A DNA stretch of 64,000 nucleotides. It comes from Oscillospiraceae bacterium (GTDB lineage: Bacteria; Bacillota_A; Clostridia; Oscillospirales; Oscillospiraceae). Positions 18,098 to 27,848 of this stretch are shown here, piece by piece; the stretch's first letter is position 1; each line of letters starts with the position of its first letter. Both the position numbers and the translations under genes were made by a program. The DNA lies in NCBI GenBank assembly GCA_017470325.1, contig JAFUES010000023.1:1-64000 (forward strand), given 5' to 3'. The notes beneath the pieces are model-generated. The model worked only from the letters and a program-made list of their open reading frames with translations, was not told where the DNA came from and did no database searches.

Positions 18098-18982
18098 ATG
18101 AAGATAAAACAAATGTTTAGCACGCTGCTGCTTGCGGCGGTGCTGCTGTCTCTGAGCACGGCGGCCTATGCGGAAGGAACGCACCAGAGTCGCGCGGTGA
18201 TCGGAGCGGATCTGACAGACGAACAGGTGACCGCCGTGTATAACGCCTTCGGCGTCAGCCGTGGCTCCGTTGTGGAGCTGAAAGTGACGAACCAGGAGGA
18301 ACGGCAGTACCTTGAGGGATATGTGGACGCCTCGGTCATCGGCACGCGCTCCATTTCCAGCGTCTATGTGGAGCTGCTGGACGAGGGTGCCGGGATGGAT
18401 GTGACCACCAGCAACATCAGCTGGTGCACCGGGGAGATGTACATGAGCGCCCTGGCCACCGCCGGCATTACCGACGCCCGCATTGTGGTGGCAGCACCCT
18501 TCTCCGTCAGCGGAACGGCGGCGCTCACCGGAATCTATAAGGCTTATGAGGACATGACCGGCCAAAAGCTGGACGATCTGGCCAAGCTGGTCAGCACCCA
18601 GGAGCTGACCATCACCGGTTCCCTGGCCGAGGAGATCGGCAGCATGGACTCTACCTCCATCGTCAATGACCTGAAGCTGATGCTGGATGAGACGGCGCAG
18701 ATGAGCGACGAGGAGATCCGCCAGCAGATCATCCAGATTGCGGCGGAATACAACGTCAGCTTGACGGATAAGCAGATCAACCAGCTGATCAGCCTGTGCC
18801 GTTCCCTGGAGGGGCTGGATGCAGACTCCCTGCGCAAACGCGTGGAGGAGGTGCAGGGCACGCTGAAAAAAGTCTCTGAGGCCAAGACCCAGGTGGTGGG
18901 TTTTGTACAGACAGTGAAAAAAGTGGTCACCTCGGTGAAAAGCTTTTTCGATCGCATCGGCGGGATTTTAGGCTGGAAGTGA
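18098..18982 (+). CDS. Secreted DUF1002-family protein
   Basis: About 294 residues with a clear signal peptide ending AAYA. The pattern that follows (VIGADLTDEQVTAVYNAFG, YVELLDEGAGMDVTTSNISW, MYMSALATAGITDARIVVAAP) is characteristic of DUF1002, a family of exported proteins of unknown function in Bacillota (Bacillus YpuA). The C-terminal half is helical and probably coiled-coil. ATG at 18098 has GAGAGGA upstream and gives an intact signal peptide; the longer start at 18059 does not. The gene stands alone between two terminators. Confidence 0.85.
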   Translation: MKIKQMFSTLLLAAVLLSLSTAAYAEGTHQSRAVIGADLTDEQVTAVYNAFGVSRGSVVELKVTNQEERQYLEGYVDASVIGTRSISSVYVELLDEGAGMDVTTSNISWCTGEMYMSALATAGITDARIVVAAPFSVSGTAALTGIYKAYEDMTGQKLDDLAKLVSTQELTITGSLAEEIGSMDSTSIVNDLKLMLDETAQMSDEEIRQQIIQIAAEYNVSLTDKQINQLISLCRSLEGLDADSLRKRVEEVQGTLKKVSEAKTQVVGFVQTVKKVVTSVKSFFDRIGGILGWK

Positions 18983-19010
18983 GCGGAACAAAGACTTACC
19001 GGAAATCGTC

Positions 19011-19041
19011 AAAAGGGCGGCGCGGAATGCGCCGCCCTTTT
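19011..19041. terminator. Bidirectional-type terminator after the DUF1002 gene
   Basis: A perfect 13-bp stem (19011-19023 with 19029-19041) starts with AAAA and ends with TTTT around a 5-nt loop. Confidence 0.88.
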
Positions 19042-19130
19042 GACATGGAGAACTGGCTCCTCAGCGATGTTGTCTCTGCTGAGAAAAGAAGGCAATTCTT
19101 GGATGGTAAAAGATACATATGGAAAATTGC

Positions 19131-19159
19131 TTGCATATGTTGACATAATGTGATATATT
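19131..19159 (+). promoter_or_regulatory. Candidate promoter of the sortase/pilus locus
   Basis: TTGCAT (19131-19136), 17 bp, TATATT (19154-19159), with TG one base before the -10. It lies in a ~300-bp AT-rich gap and leaves a ~185-nt leader. A second -10-like TATAAT at 19287-19292 lacks a good -35. No other gene or RNA is evident in the gap. Confidence 0.6.
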
Positions 19160-19353
19160 CTAATGTGAATTATAATGCGATCTTTGCATCTGTTTGCAAT
19201 AAAAATTTGAAGTATTATCTCATTTCTGTACGGGATGAACGCAACAAACAAGATCATATTGATTCTTTTGTTGACGCATCAAAGTATATAATGATAGTTG
19301 GATAGGGTTTCTGCCCTTTCACGAAGATTTAAAACAGAAAGGTGGTGAGCATA

Positions 19354-22300
19354 TTGAAGAAGATGAAGCGTATATTGGCATTTATGCTGGCGTTGATCAT
19401 GTGCTTCAGCGCCCTCGGCGATCTCGGTATGCTTACCGCCTATGCGGATAACGAGGAAGCTGCGGTCGTTGATGTGGCAGAGCCGACGCCGGAACCCACG
19501 CCCGAACCCACGCCGGAGCCTACACCGGAACCGACGCCTGAACCCACGCCGGAACCGACACCGGAACCCACCCCGGAGCCGATGCCGGAACCGACACCGG
19601 AACTCACCCCGGAACCGACACCGGAGCCGGTCGTTACGCCTGTTCAGGTTGAGGAAACACCTGCCGACGGCGCTGCCACGGAGGATAGCTCCCCAGTGCC
19701 CGCTGCGGCAGAAGAGGCGGCTGCGGATGTGAAATCTGCAGATGACCAGAAGGGGACGGAAGAAACTCTGAATACGATCCGTGATGACGAGGTTGAGGGC
19801 ATTGCTGCGGTCCAAAACACTGCTGTTTTGGACATGGACGGCGCTGCGCTTGTTCCCCAGACGGATGAAAAGCTTGCTGCGGCGGCGTCTCCGGATGCTG
19901 TCAAGGGCGGCAAGGAGAATCCTTATACGTATCAGGATGATGGCCGATATGTTTCCGTGACCATCAGCGGAAGCTATAAAAACCAGGAGCCGAGGGCCCA
20001 CAGTGTGCAGATCACAACTGCGGATGGTTTCGCTGTTCTGGAAGCCTGGACAGTAGATAATCTCAAGAACAATACCGCATTGACGCTTGCCGCGGAGCTG
20101 TCGGCCCTGCCTGAACTGGCAGAAGAAGAAAGCCTTGCTTTCTACAGCGTTACGGGCGAGAGCTTGACCGAGGCTGTAAAAGCCGGTCTTGCGGAGAAGG
20201 ATACTGTGACCCTGGAACTGAGCTTCAAGGGGGTCACAGGTCTTGCGCTGGTCAAAATCGCTGCACCGGAGCAGCCTCAACCTGAGGAGGACCTGAATGA
20301 TGAGCAGCCTTTGGACGGCGCTGTCATCTGGGCCAATGACGATGTCTATCTGACCGGCAAGATGCCCGGCAACGCGGTGGTGGATGCCACGCCCGTGACT
20401 GTGGAGATCGACGGGCAGAAGGTGCTCGCAGCTTACGATATCAAGATTTACGCCAACGCCAATCAAAAGGCAAAGGGCAAGACCTGGCAGCCGGCCGGGG
20501 ACAAGGTGCAGGTCCATTTTAAAAGCAGCAAATTCGGGACGGAGAGCCTGAATGTTTACCATTTAGGCGATGCGAAAGCCCCGGCGGAATTCGTGGGCAG
20601 CGTCACGGCAAAGGATCAGTGGGTAAGCTTTGAAGCCGGCAGCTTCTCGGTCTATGCGGTGACCACCGAATTGGAAAAAGTGATCACCACTCCGGACGGC
20701 CTGAGCTATAAGATCACCGTCACCTATGATTCGGATTCCGGTTTCCCCGCCGATGCTCAGATCAAGGCGAAGGAGATCACTGCAGACAATGCGGATATCC
20801 GCGGATATCTGCAGGGCACGGCCGACGCGCTGTCCATCGACCTGTCGGCCTTGACCTATGCCAAGCTGCTTGATATTTCCATCGTGGATTCCAATGGGAC
20901 CGAGTATCAGCCCAACGACCAGGTGAAGGTTTCCGTCCAGCTGCTGGAAGACAGCGCCTCCAGCGTGGCGGATTTGCATGTGGTCCACTTCGGGGACGAC
21001 GGCTACAGCAAGCAGAAGCTGGATGCTACCACCGAGGGAAAGACCGTTACCTTTAATACGGATGGATTCTCCATTTTTAGTCTGAGCGATGTTTCTCTGA
21101 CCAGTCGGGTCGTCAACGCGATCTTCGGCGACAGAAAGCTCTATGAAAACGATGATATCATCCTGACCGGCAGGATGCCGCTCCTGGGCACGGTGGAAGC
21201 CACGCCCGTGACTGTTGAGATCGACGGCGAGCCGGCCTTGGTGGCCTATGACATCAAGATCTACGCCAACAGCCTGATGAAGCTGCTGGGGATCGCCTGG
21301 CAGCCCAGCGAAGGCGCGATCCAGGTGACGATGAAGAGCGAGGCTCTGAACGGCTGGACCGATGTTAAGGTGTATCATATGGCTGACAGCAGTGCCGTTC
21401 CGGAAAAGATCGCGGATGTGGATGTCAGTGAAAACAGCGCGCAGTTCTCCGCCGATCGGTTTTCCGTATATGCGCTTGAGGGACAGTACCTCCGTGAGTA
21501 TCGCTTCTTTACCTACAATGCCAATATGGAGTATGTGGAGTATCAGATCTATACGGATAATGGTACCACCACATTCACACAAATCATCAAAGACGGGGAG
21601 AGCCTTATAGCGCCCCAGCTTCCGGCTATCCCCGGAAGCAATACTTCTACGTTCTCCGGCTGGTATGTTGGATCAGGCGTGACGTCATCCGGCGGTGTGT
21701 ATTCTTATACCTCGCTGTCTGATGAGATATTCGACTTTGATAATATCCCGCCTGTTACAGCGAACGAGACAGTGTATCTGTTTGCCCGCTTTGCCGACTA
21801 CGCGTATGTGGTTTTCCATGACCAGTACAATGGCGCGGTCGGTACGTTCCCTGTTGCGGTGACCCGCCGTGGGGAAAAGGTGGGCAATCCGCCGACTGCA
21901 ACTGTACAGATCAGTGACGTTAGCGTCGCCTATGACAGTGACAGCGACGAGAATTCCGCGCCGAGCATGGCATTCTATGGTTGGTCATATACGCCGATCA
22001 CCACGCCCGGCGCCGTTGAAGACGACGATCACCAGCCCATCAGCCGGATCGAGACAGACAGTATCGCGATTACGAGAACGACTGACCTGTACCCGATTTT
22101 CATGCCCATCCATTGGCTGAATTACTATTCCGGTCCTACGGGCTCCGGCGCGACCTATATCCCGTCCAAGTATTATTATGTTGGGGACGGGCCTGAATCT
22201 CTGAGCGTACCCGTACGCAGCGGCTATAGCTTCCAGGGCTGGTATACCGGCAGCGTGGATGACGGTGACAATGTCACCTACGGCGTGCAGGTGGCCAACG

Positions 22301-25300
22301 CTGACGGCAGCCTGATCGCGGGCGCAAACGATTCGGCCAACGGCGTCTCCGTCAGCGGCGGCAAGCTCCTGCTGACGAAAAACGTTACGCTCTATGCGAA
22401 GTGGAGCGTTGCCGGAGCAAAATATGCCGTTGTGTTCTGGCGGCAGAGCATAGATGATGATAAAGACGCAACCGATGCAGAGAAAACATACGATTTTGCA
22501 GAGAGCGTTGTCTTGGATGCGCAGACGGGTGATACAGTCGACGTTCCTGGTTCTGTTGCGGGTTATAATCTGAAAGCGACGACTGGGACATATTATGACG
22601 CCAAATATCGTGGGTTCCATTATTCCCGTTGTGATGCAGCCACTCTTGTAAAAGGTGACGGTTCCACAGTGCTAAATGTATATTATGACCGGGATTTGAT
22701 GACATTTAGCTTTATTACAAGGACTTTCTCTCAAAATGATAACGGCAACTATTATTATAATAACCGTTCGTACATTTTAAGACGTTCAGGTAATTACAAT
22801 TATTTATTGAATGGTTCATACAACGGAAACACTGTGTACCCGAATGATAGAACGGTTTTATATAGTGACAGAAATGGAACTGTTGCTACAGATATAAACT
22901 ATAACAACACTTATTATGCCAAATATAACGTGTCCAATTCAGAATACGTATATGTCACACTGACATGGACCGCATATGGTGTTAATAGATATGCAGCAAC
23001 AGATAGTGTAGAAACATATTCAGGACTATATGGTCAACAATTATCGAAATATGGATATAGTTGGCCGAGCGCTTATTCGTGGTATTCGGATACAAATGAT
23101 TCCATAAATGTGAACTACCTTGCCGCAACAAGATACGAATTCACAGAAAATGTTGTTGCTATCAGAGCTTCCGAGTATTCGGAACCTATTCAGTTCCAGT
23201 ATTATTTCCAGACAGTTGATGGGGATGAACCAAATTATGAAGGAGCACCCAATAGCTCAAGAATATATGATTCCGGAACTATTACATACCCAAGCGTTCA
23301 TAGATATATGTTTACCGGCTATACTCCAGTTAAATATAAAAAAGGCAATGGGGACTGGATTAATATCACAAACTGGAGTGAGCAGATATCTGTTGATGCT
23401 ACTGTAAAGGTATATTATGAGCGCACCCCTCAAACAATTTCTTTTGTAGACTCAAAAAGTACAACGACTGTGTTCGGTGAGGAAACAGTTTTGTATGGGG
23501 CAACCGCAGAGGCTCTTGATGCACCTGAATCTCCTTATCCCGGGTACTCTTTCACTGGGTGGTACTATGACCAAGAGTGTACTACAAAAGTCGATTTTGC
23601 AACGCCGATCGTTGCGGATCTGATCGTATACGCGGGCTGGGAGACCGAGTGGTACCTGATCCAGATCGATCCCAACTATGGCAGCATGAACAATGGGGCT
23701 TCCGACTCAACCTGGTTCTGGGAGCCTTACAACGGTGATCCCATTGAGGAGTACACCTGGGTCACACGCGACTATGTGGAATCCAGCTCCGGCACCTACT
23801 ACTATGTGAAGCACGACCGCGCTTACTATGGGTATTCCGATGAATATCTCGACAACGAGGACACGGAGCGTCACACCTACTATACCACCTCCCCCGGTGA
23901 GGCCACGGAGCTGACCACCTTCAAGTATGCTGAGAACGCCTACCGTTACGCTGGCTGGTATGAGGTCGACCCGGAAACAGGCGCTGAATCGCTGTATAAT
24001 TTCGGCGAGCCGGTTACCCATAACGTTTATCTGAAGCTTCACTGGAAGAAGATCGGCACCTATTTTGTGCAGTATAATCCGGTTGTAACACAAAACGGCG
24101 TTATATTGACCGGCACGCTGGATTCCGGAGACAGCAATGAGGAGCTGTTCCTGGAGCTGGATGATGATAATTACGCCGATAATGCCGATGTGGTCGTCAC
24201 GCGTATCGCAAATGCCCCCGAGGGATATAACTTCGCAGGCTGGAAGATCCGCGGCGACGACAGCGGGAAAGTCTACGCTCCGGGCGAGACCTTCCAGTTC
24301 CTGTCAAGGTATTCCACCACCATAGACACCAGGGAGACGATCATACTGGATGCCGTCTACACCCGGGTCGGGACGGCAAAGATCGTATATGACGCCAACG
24401 GCGGCTCGATCGATGGCGCGTCTCTTGATTATGGCTATCCGACGGGTGATGGAGCGCCGCAGCCGACGGTGTCTTATGATACCGAGGAAAACACGGCGAC
24501 CATCTCCAATCTGGTCAACAACAGTGCGATACGACTCAGCAGCGGCGCAGGCTTCGTTCTGACGAACGGCGAGCTTGTGGGTTGGAACACCGAACCTGAC
24601 GCGAGCGGGACCCATTTTGATCTGGACACGGAGTACTATGTCGATACAGAGGACCCGGTGACCCTTTATGCGGAGTGGAAGGTAAAAGTTTACTTCCACC
24701 GGAACAAGAACGAATCCGCATGGGGGAGCGTCAGCAACTGGAGTGAATACACTGCCGAAGGCAGCGACGTGTATTACACCGCTGTTTACCTGAATCAGCC
24801 TGTCGATGCGCCGACGGATATCCCCATCACCACGGCGAATCCCACGGACAATCTGTACTTCCGGTATTGGGGAACACAGCGCTATGGCGACGCCGCCATC
24901 ATCGATGCTTACGATTTCAGCGCTCCGGTCACCGATGAACTGCATCTCTATGCTTTCTGGGCCGGACCCATCGAATTGCCCATTCATGTGCTGGATTCGT
25001 CCGCTGAGCCCATTGTCTCGGCTGAGGATTGGCGACAGGTGGAGAAGATCGAGGTTCATACCGGTGATGTAGTCGAATTTACGGAAAGCGGAATCGCAGC
25101 CGACTATGTAAATGTCCCCGATGGTTATGTGTATGCTTTTACGGCGGTCCACAACCGTACGGACAGCATACAGAACATCAGTGAAGACGACGAGATCACC
25201 CAGGTCTATTACAATGTGGCCGAGCGGGTCCTGTATGTCAAATATGCCGACGAGGGCAGGGACGACGCGCCTTTGGCCGATACGGACGAGATCTACTTTG

Positions 25301-27735
25301 TGTACTATCGCACCGAGACGGTCGACATCGGCTATAAGGTGATGAGCACCAGCGGCGGGCTGAGTGATGCTTCGATGGGCAGAAACGGCTATCCTGCCTC
25401 GTGCTCCGTGGGGACATATATTGTAGACGGTTCGAGTGGAGTGAATCTTCCGCTGTATTGGGCGAATCAGAGTGCATATAAGTATTATGCTTATGCGATC
25501 GGCACACCCAATGCAACTACTGCGTCGCAGCTGCAGCTGATCACACCGTCCTCCAATTCTGACAACAGCCGGCCGAATCTGCAGATCCGCAATACCTGGC
25601 GCGGCTTCCAGTATTCCACTGATAATGGCAGCACGTGGTCCAATTGCGGATATGACGGCGATATACAGCTGTATGTCGTCTACTTCACAACAGATTCGCA
25701 GCCGACCATCGTGACCGTCAAGGAACAAACGATCGGTACAGCGGCGGACATGGAGGAAGAGTTTGAGTATGTAGTTGTCGTGACGGAAACCACGACCACG
25801 ACCACAAGTATTCAAAGACAACAAAAAGATTGGTGGGGAAACTATTCGCCCAGTGGAAACGCCAATACAACTACAACAAGTTCAGGACCGAATGAGATAT
25901 CTAATAACACAGATAATCCATATATTTTATCTAATGGAGAATCGCAATCAATAACGTTGTTTAACACGACAAATACTATAACTAGTACGGGGAGTGATTA
26001 CACATCGGGTTGGAATACTTATCGCGATGTGACAACAACTACGATTACGACCGTCCAAACCATCACAGTAACCCAAAGACTGAAGTCAGGATTTGACACA
26101 TCCAATTCTGCAGTCGGCGGCGGCACAAGCACCCAGCCTTATACTTGGACCTATACCACCACGAGTACGGCGGCCACGCCGACCGTCACCTACACCAATA
26201 CCCACACACCGCTGACGGTGGAGGTCCATGTGGCGCTGGTGGGCGCCGGCGGGATCACACTGGATGATAATGAGCGGGCAGATACACACAGCTTTGAGGT
26301 GCCCATCGATTTGCCCGAAGATGCATCCGATGTTAAGACCATCCTGTCGGAGCTCCCCGAAGGCAGTGTCTTCACAGGAGACCGCACGGTTTACGGCTTT
26401 GCCGGTATCGTATACGGGACCGGCGGCTCCAACCAGGGAGACAGTATAACACTGGCGGGCTCCGGTATCAGTACCGTGACCTATGGCAACATCAGCGACA
26501 ATGTGTATGAGCTGTTCTTTGATAGGGATCCTTCCCGCCTGATGGGTGATTATGAGATCTATTATCTCTATTATCCGCTGCCAAAAGTGGTCTACGTCAA
26601 GGAGACCGCAGGCGGTGCGCTGGTGAGGATCAAGGGGTCCACCGATGAATCCAGTGAGACAGAGACCATCACCTATGACGGCGCGGTCCTGAATCTGAAC
26701 GGCGAACAGGTCGCGCAGCAGCAGCTGCTGTCGGTGACGACAGATCTGTTCACCATCAGCCAGACAGTGTCCGGCGGGATATTCAACATGCCGCCGCTGC
26801 TGGATGATGGAACGGAAAAGCTGTATTTGTCCTATTCCAAGATCGGTACGGCGGGGACGGCGAATGCGACAAACACATCTGCCCTGGCCGGGGTCACAGA
26901 GAGTAAGCTGCTTTACCTGCAGGTGATCGACAATCAGGTGAAGTGGAGCTTTGATAACGCCGCCTGGAACAGCTTTACAGATACGGCACCCACAGTGTAC
27001 GCGATCTATAAGGAGCTGGGATATGCGCTGGAGATCACAAAGACGGTTACCGGTCCCGGCGCCGATCCAACGAAGGCTTTTACCGTTACGATCAGCTCTG
27101 ATCTGATTACGAACAGTAGCTATGACGTCTCCGGTATCGGTTATCCGACGATTTCCGCGGTTCCGGCCACGAGTTCTGCTCCGGGAACGATCGTCCTGAC
27201 AGTCAAGCATGGCAGCGACATTACGATCAGCGGTCTGCCCAAGGGAAGCTATTCCATTACGGAGAGTGCCGGCGCCAAGCTGACCGCAAAGATCGGTGAT
27301 GTGTCGCAGACGGTGCGCAACAATACCATCGATATCGCGTTGAACGCCAACACGAAGCTGGACCTGTTCAACGAGATGCAGCTTCCTGCCCCGACAGGAT
27401 GGCAGAGCGATACCAAGCCATATGCCCTGATGCTGATGGCGGGTGTTCTGCTCTTAGCCACCATGTTCCTCGCCACAGCAAGACGCAAGAGGGCATGGGC
27501 CGAGGGACCAATTGCAGGAAATGTGGTTTCCGGGACTCCGGGAGGAGAAACGGAGCCGCCCGCTGAATCGGGAAAAGTCGATGAGCCGCGAAAACCCATG
27601 TTTGTTGACGGTTTCCGAGACGGCGGAAAGAATATAATAAAAGCCGTTAAGAACAAGCAACGCGCCAGAGGGCAGCCGAAGACAAGAGGTGACCCTCGGG
27701 CGGGACCTGAAAGCCAGCCGCGAGGCCGGCCATGA
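19354..27735 (+). CDS. Giant repeat-rich surface protein (adhesin) with PTG-type sorting signal
   Basis: About 2,793 residues. Order: signal peptide (to AYA, ~30); a Pro-Glu-Pro-Thr stalk (~43-92); several related beta modules each ending like FSVYAV, FSIFSL or FSVYAL (~185-710); a long run of InlB/Flg_new-type repeats with GW motifs (FSGWYVG, FQGWYTG, FTGWYYD; ~720-2,200); further beta modules; a pilin-like DUF7601 domain (~2,550-2,680); then LPAPTGW, a membrane helix and RRKR. An unusual ~80-residue basic, Pro/Gly-rich tail follows the helix. TTG at 19354 is preferred because a near-perfect SD (19338-19348) lies 5 nt upstream; ATG at 19363 and GTG at 19342 are alternatives. It should be secreted and coupled to the fibre or wall by the downstream sortase. 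Confidence 0.85.
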   Translation: MKKMKRILAFMLALIMCFSALGDLGMLTAYADNEEAAVVDVAEPTPEPTPEPTPEPTPEPTPEPTPEPTPEPTPEPMPEPTPELTPEPTPEPVVTPVQVEETPADGAATEDSSPVPAAAEEAAADVKSADDQKGTEETLNTIRDDEVEGIAAVQNTAVLDMDGAALVPQTDEKLAAAASPDAVKGGKENPYTYQDDGRYVSVTISGSYKNQEPRAHSVQITTADGFAVLEAWTVDNLKNNTALTLAAELSALPELAEEESLAFYSVTGESLTEAVKAGLAEKDTVTLELSFKGVTGLALVKIAAPEQPQPEEDLNDEQPLDGAVIWANDDVYLTGKMPGNAVVDATPVTVEIDGQKVLAAYDIKIYANANQKAKGKTWQPAGDKVQVHFKSSKFGTESLNVYHLGDAKAPAEFVGSVTAKDQWVSFEAGSFSVYAVTTELEKVITTPDGLSYKITVTYDSDSGFPADAQIKAKEITADNADIRGYLQGTADALSIDLSALTYAKLLDISIVDSNGTEYQPNDQVKVSVQLLEDSASSVADLHVVHFGDDGYSKQKLDATTEGKTVTFNTDGFSIFSLSDVSLTSRVVNAIFGDRKLYENDDIILTGRMPLLGTVEATPVTVEIDGEPALVAYDIKIYANSLMKLLGIAWQPSEGAIQVTMKSEALNGWTDVKVYHMADSSAVPEKIADVDVSENSAQFSADRFSVYALEGQYLREYRFFTYNANMEYVEYQIYTDNGTTTFTQIIKDGESLIAPQLPAIPGSNTSTFSGWYVGSGVTSSGGVYSYTSLSDEIFDFDNIPPVTANETVYLFARFADYAYVVFHDQYNGAVGTFPVAVTRRGEKVGNPPTATVQISDVSVAYDSDSDENSAPSMAFYGWSYTPITTPGAVEDDDHQPISRIETDSIAITRTTDLYPIFMPIHWLNYYSGPTGSGATYIPSKYYYVGDGPESLSVPVRSGYSFQGWYTGSVDDGDNVTYGVQVANADGSLIAGANDSANGVSVSGGKLLLTKNVTLYAKWSVAGAKYAVVFWRQSIDDDKDATDAEKTYDFAESVVLDAQTGDTVDVPGSVAGYNLKATTGTYYDAKYRGFHYSRCDAATLVKGDGSTVLNVYYDRDLMTFSFITRTFSQNDNGNYYYNNRSYILRRSGNYNYLLNGSYNGNTVYPNDRTVLYSDRNGTVATDINYNNTYYAKYNVSNSEYVYVTLTWTAYGVNRYAATDSVETYSGLYGQQLSKYGYSWPSAYSWYSDTNDSINVNYLAATRYEFTENVVAIRASEYSEPIQFQYYFQTVDGDEPNYEGAPNSSRIYDSGTITYPSVHRYMFTGYTPVKYKKGNGDWINITNWSEQISVDATVKVYYERTPQTISFVDSKSTTTVFGEETVLYGATAEALDAPESPYPGYSFTGWYYDQECTTKVDFATPIVADLIVYAGWETEWYLIQIDPNYGSMNNGASDSTWFWEPYNGDPIEEYTWVTRDYVESSSGTYYYVKHDRAYYGYSDEYLDNEDTERHTYYTTSPGEATELTTFKYAENAYRYAGWYEVDPETGAESLYNFGEPVTHNVYLKLHWKKIGTYFVQYNPVVTQNGVILTGTLDSGDSNEELFLELDDDNYADNADVVVTRIANAPEGYNFAGWKIRGDDSGKVYAPGETFQFLSRYSTTIDTRETIILDAVYTRVGTAKIVYDANGGSIDGASLDYGYPTGDGAPQPTVSYDTEENTATISNLVNNSAIRLSSGAGFVLTNGELVGWNTEPDASGTHFDLDTEYYVDTEDPVTLYAEWKVKVYFHRNKNESAWGSVSNWSEYTAEGSDVYYTAVYLNQPVDAPTDIPITTANPTDNLYFRYWGTQRYGDAAIIDAYDFSAPVTDELHLYAFWAGPIELPIHVLDSSAEPIVSAEDWRQVEKIEVHTGDVVEFTESGIAADYVNVPDGYVYAFTAVHNRTDSIQNISEDDEITQVYYNVAERVLYVKYADEGRDDAPLADTDEIYFVYYRTETVDIGYKVMSTSGGLSDASMGRNGYPASCSVGTYIVDGSSGVNLPLYWANQSAYKYYAYAIGTPNATTASQLQLITPSSNSDNSRPNLQIRNTWRGFQYSTDNGSTWSNCGYDGDIQLYVVYFTTDSQPTIVTVKEQTIGTAADMEEEFEYVVVVTETTTTTTSIQRQQKDWWGNYSPSGNANTTTTSSGPNEISNNTDNPYILSNGESQSITLFNTTNTITSTGSDYTSGWNTYRDVTTTTITTVQTITVTQRLKSGFDTSNSAVGGGTSTQPYTWTYTTTSTAATPTVTYTNTHTPLTVEVHVALVGAGGITLDDNERADTHSFEVPIDLPEDASDVKTILSELPEGSVFTGDRTVYGFAGIVYGTGGSNQGDSITLAGSGISTVTYGNISDNVYELFFDRDPSRLMGDYEIYYLYYPLPKVVYVKETAGGALVRIKGSTDESSETETITYDGAVLNLNGEQVAQQQLLSVTTDLFTISQTVSGGIFNMPPLLDDGTEKLYLSYSKIGTAGTANATNTSALAGVTESKLLYLQVIDNQVKWSFDNAAWNSFTDTAPTVYAIYKELGYALEITKTVTGPGADPTKAFTVTISSDLITNSSYDVSGIGYPTISAVPATSSAPGTIVLTVKHGSDITISGLPKGSYSITESAGAKLTAKIGDVSQTVRNNTIDIALNANTKLDLFNEMQLPAPTGWQSDTKPYALMLMAGVLLLATMFLATARRKRAWAEGPIAGNVVSGTPGGETEPPAESGKVDEPRKPMFVDGFRDGGKNIIKAVKNKQRARGQPKTRGDPRAGPESQPRGRP
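19480..19629 (+). repeat. 12-bp tandem repeat array encoding the Pro-Glu-Pro-Thr stalk
   Basis: About 12.5 imperfect copies of a 12-bp unit, in frame within the giant adhesin gene, encode PEPT repeats with three variants (PEPM, PELT, PEPV). The array could change length by slippage without breaking the frame. Confidence 0.9.
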
Positions 27736-27848
27736 GAAGGGGGACCACGCTAAATCCGCGTCCCCCGCAAGAAAGAGGGCCCGCCCCGGCGGAACGCCTC
27801 AAATCAAATTAGTAAACAGTTTCAAAAGATTTGAAAGGAGAATATCAA

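Noticed and set aside
19480..19629. Short regular repeats that could resemble a CRISPR array
   Set aside because: The repeats are contiguous 12-bp coding units with no spacers.
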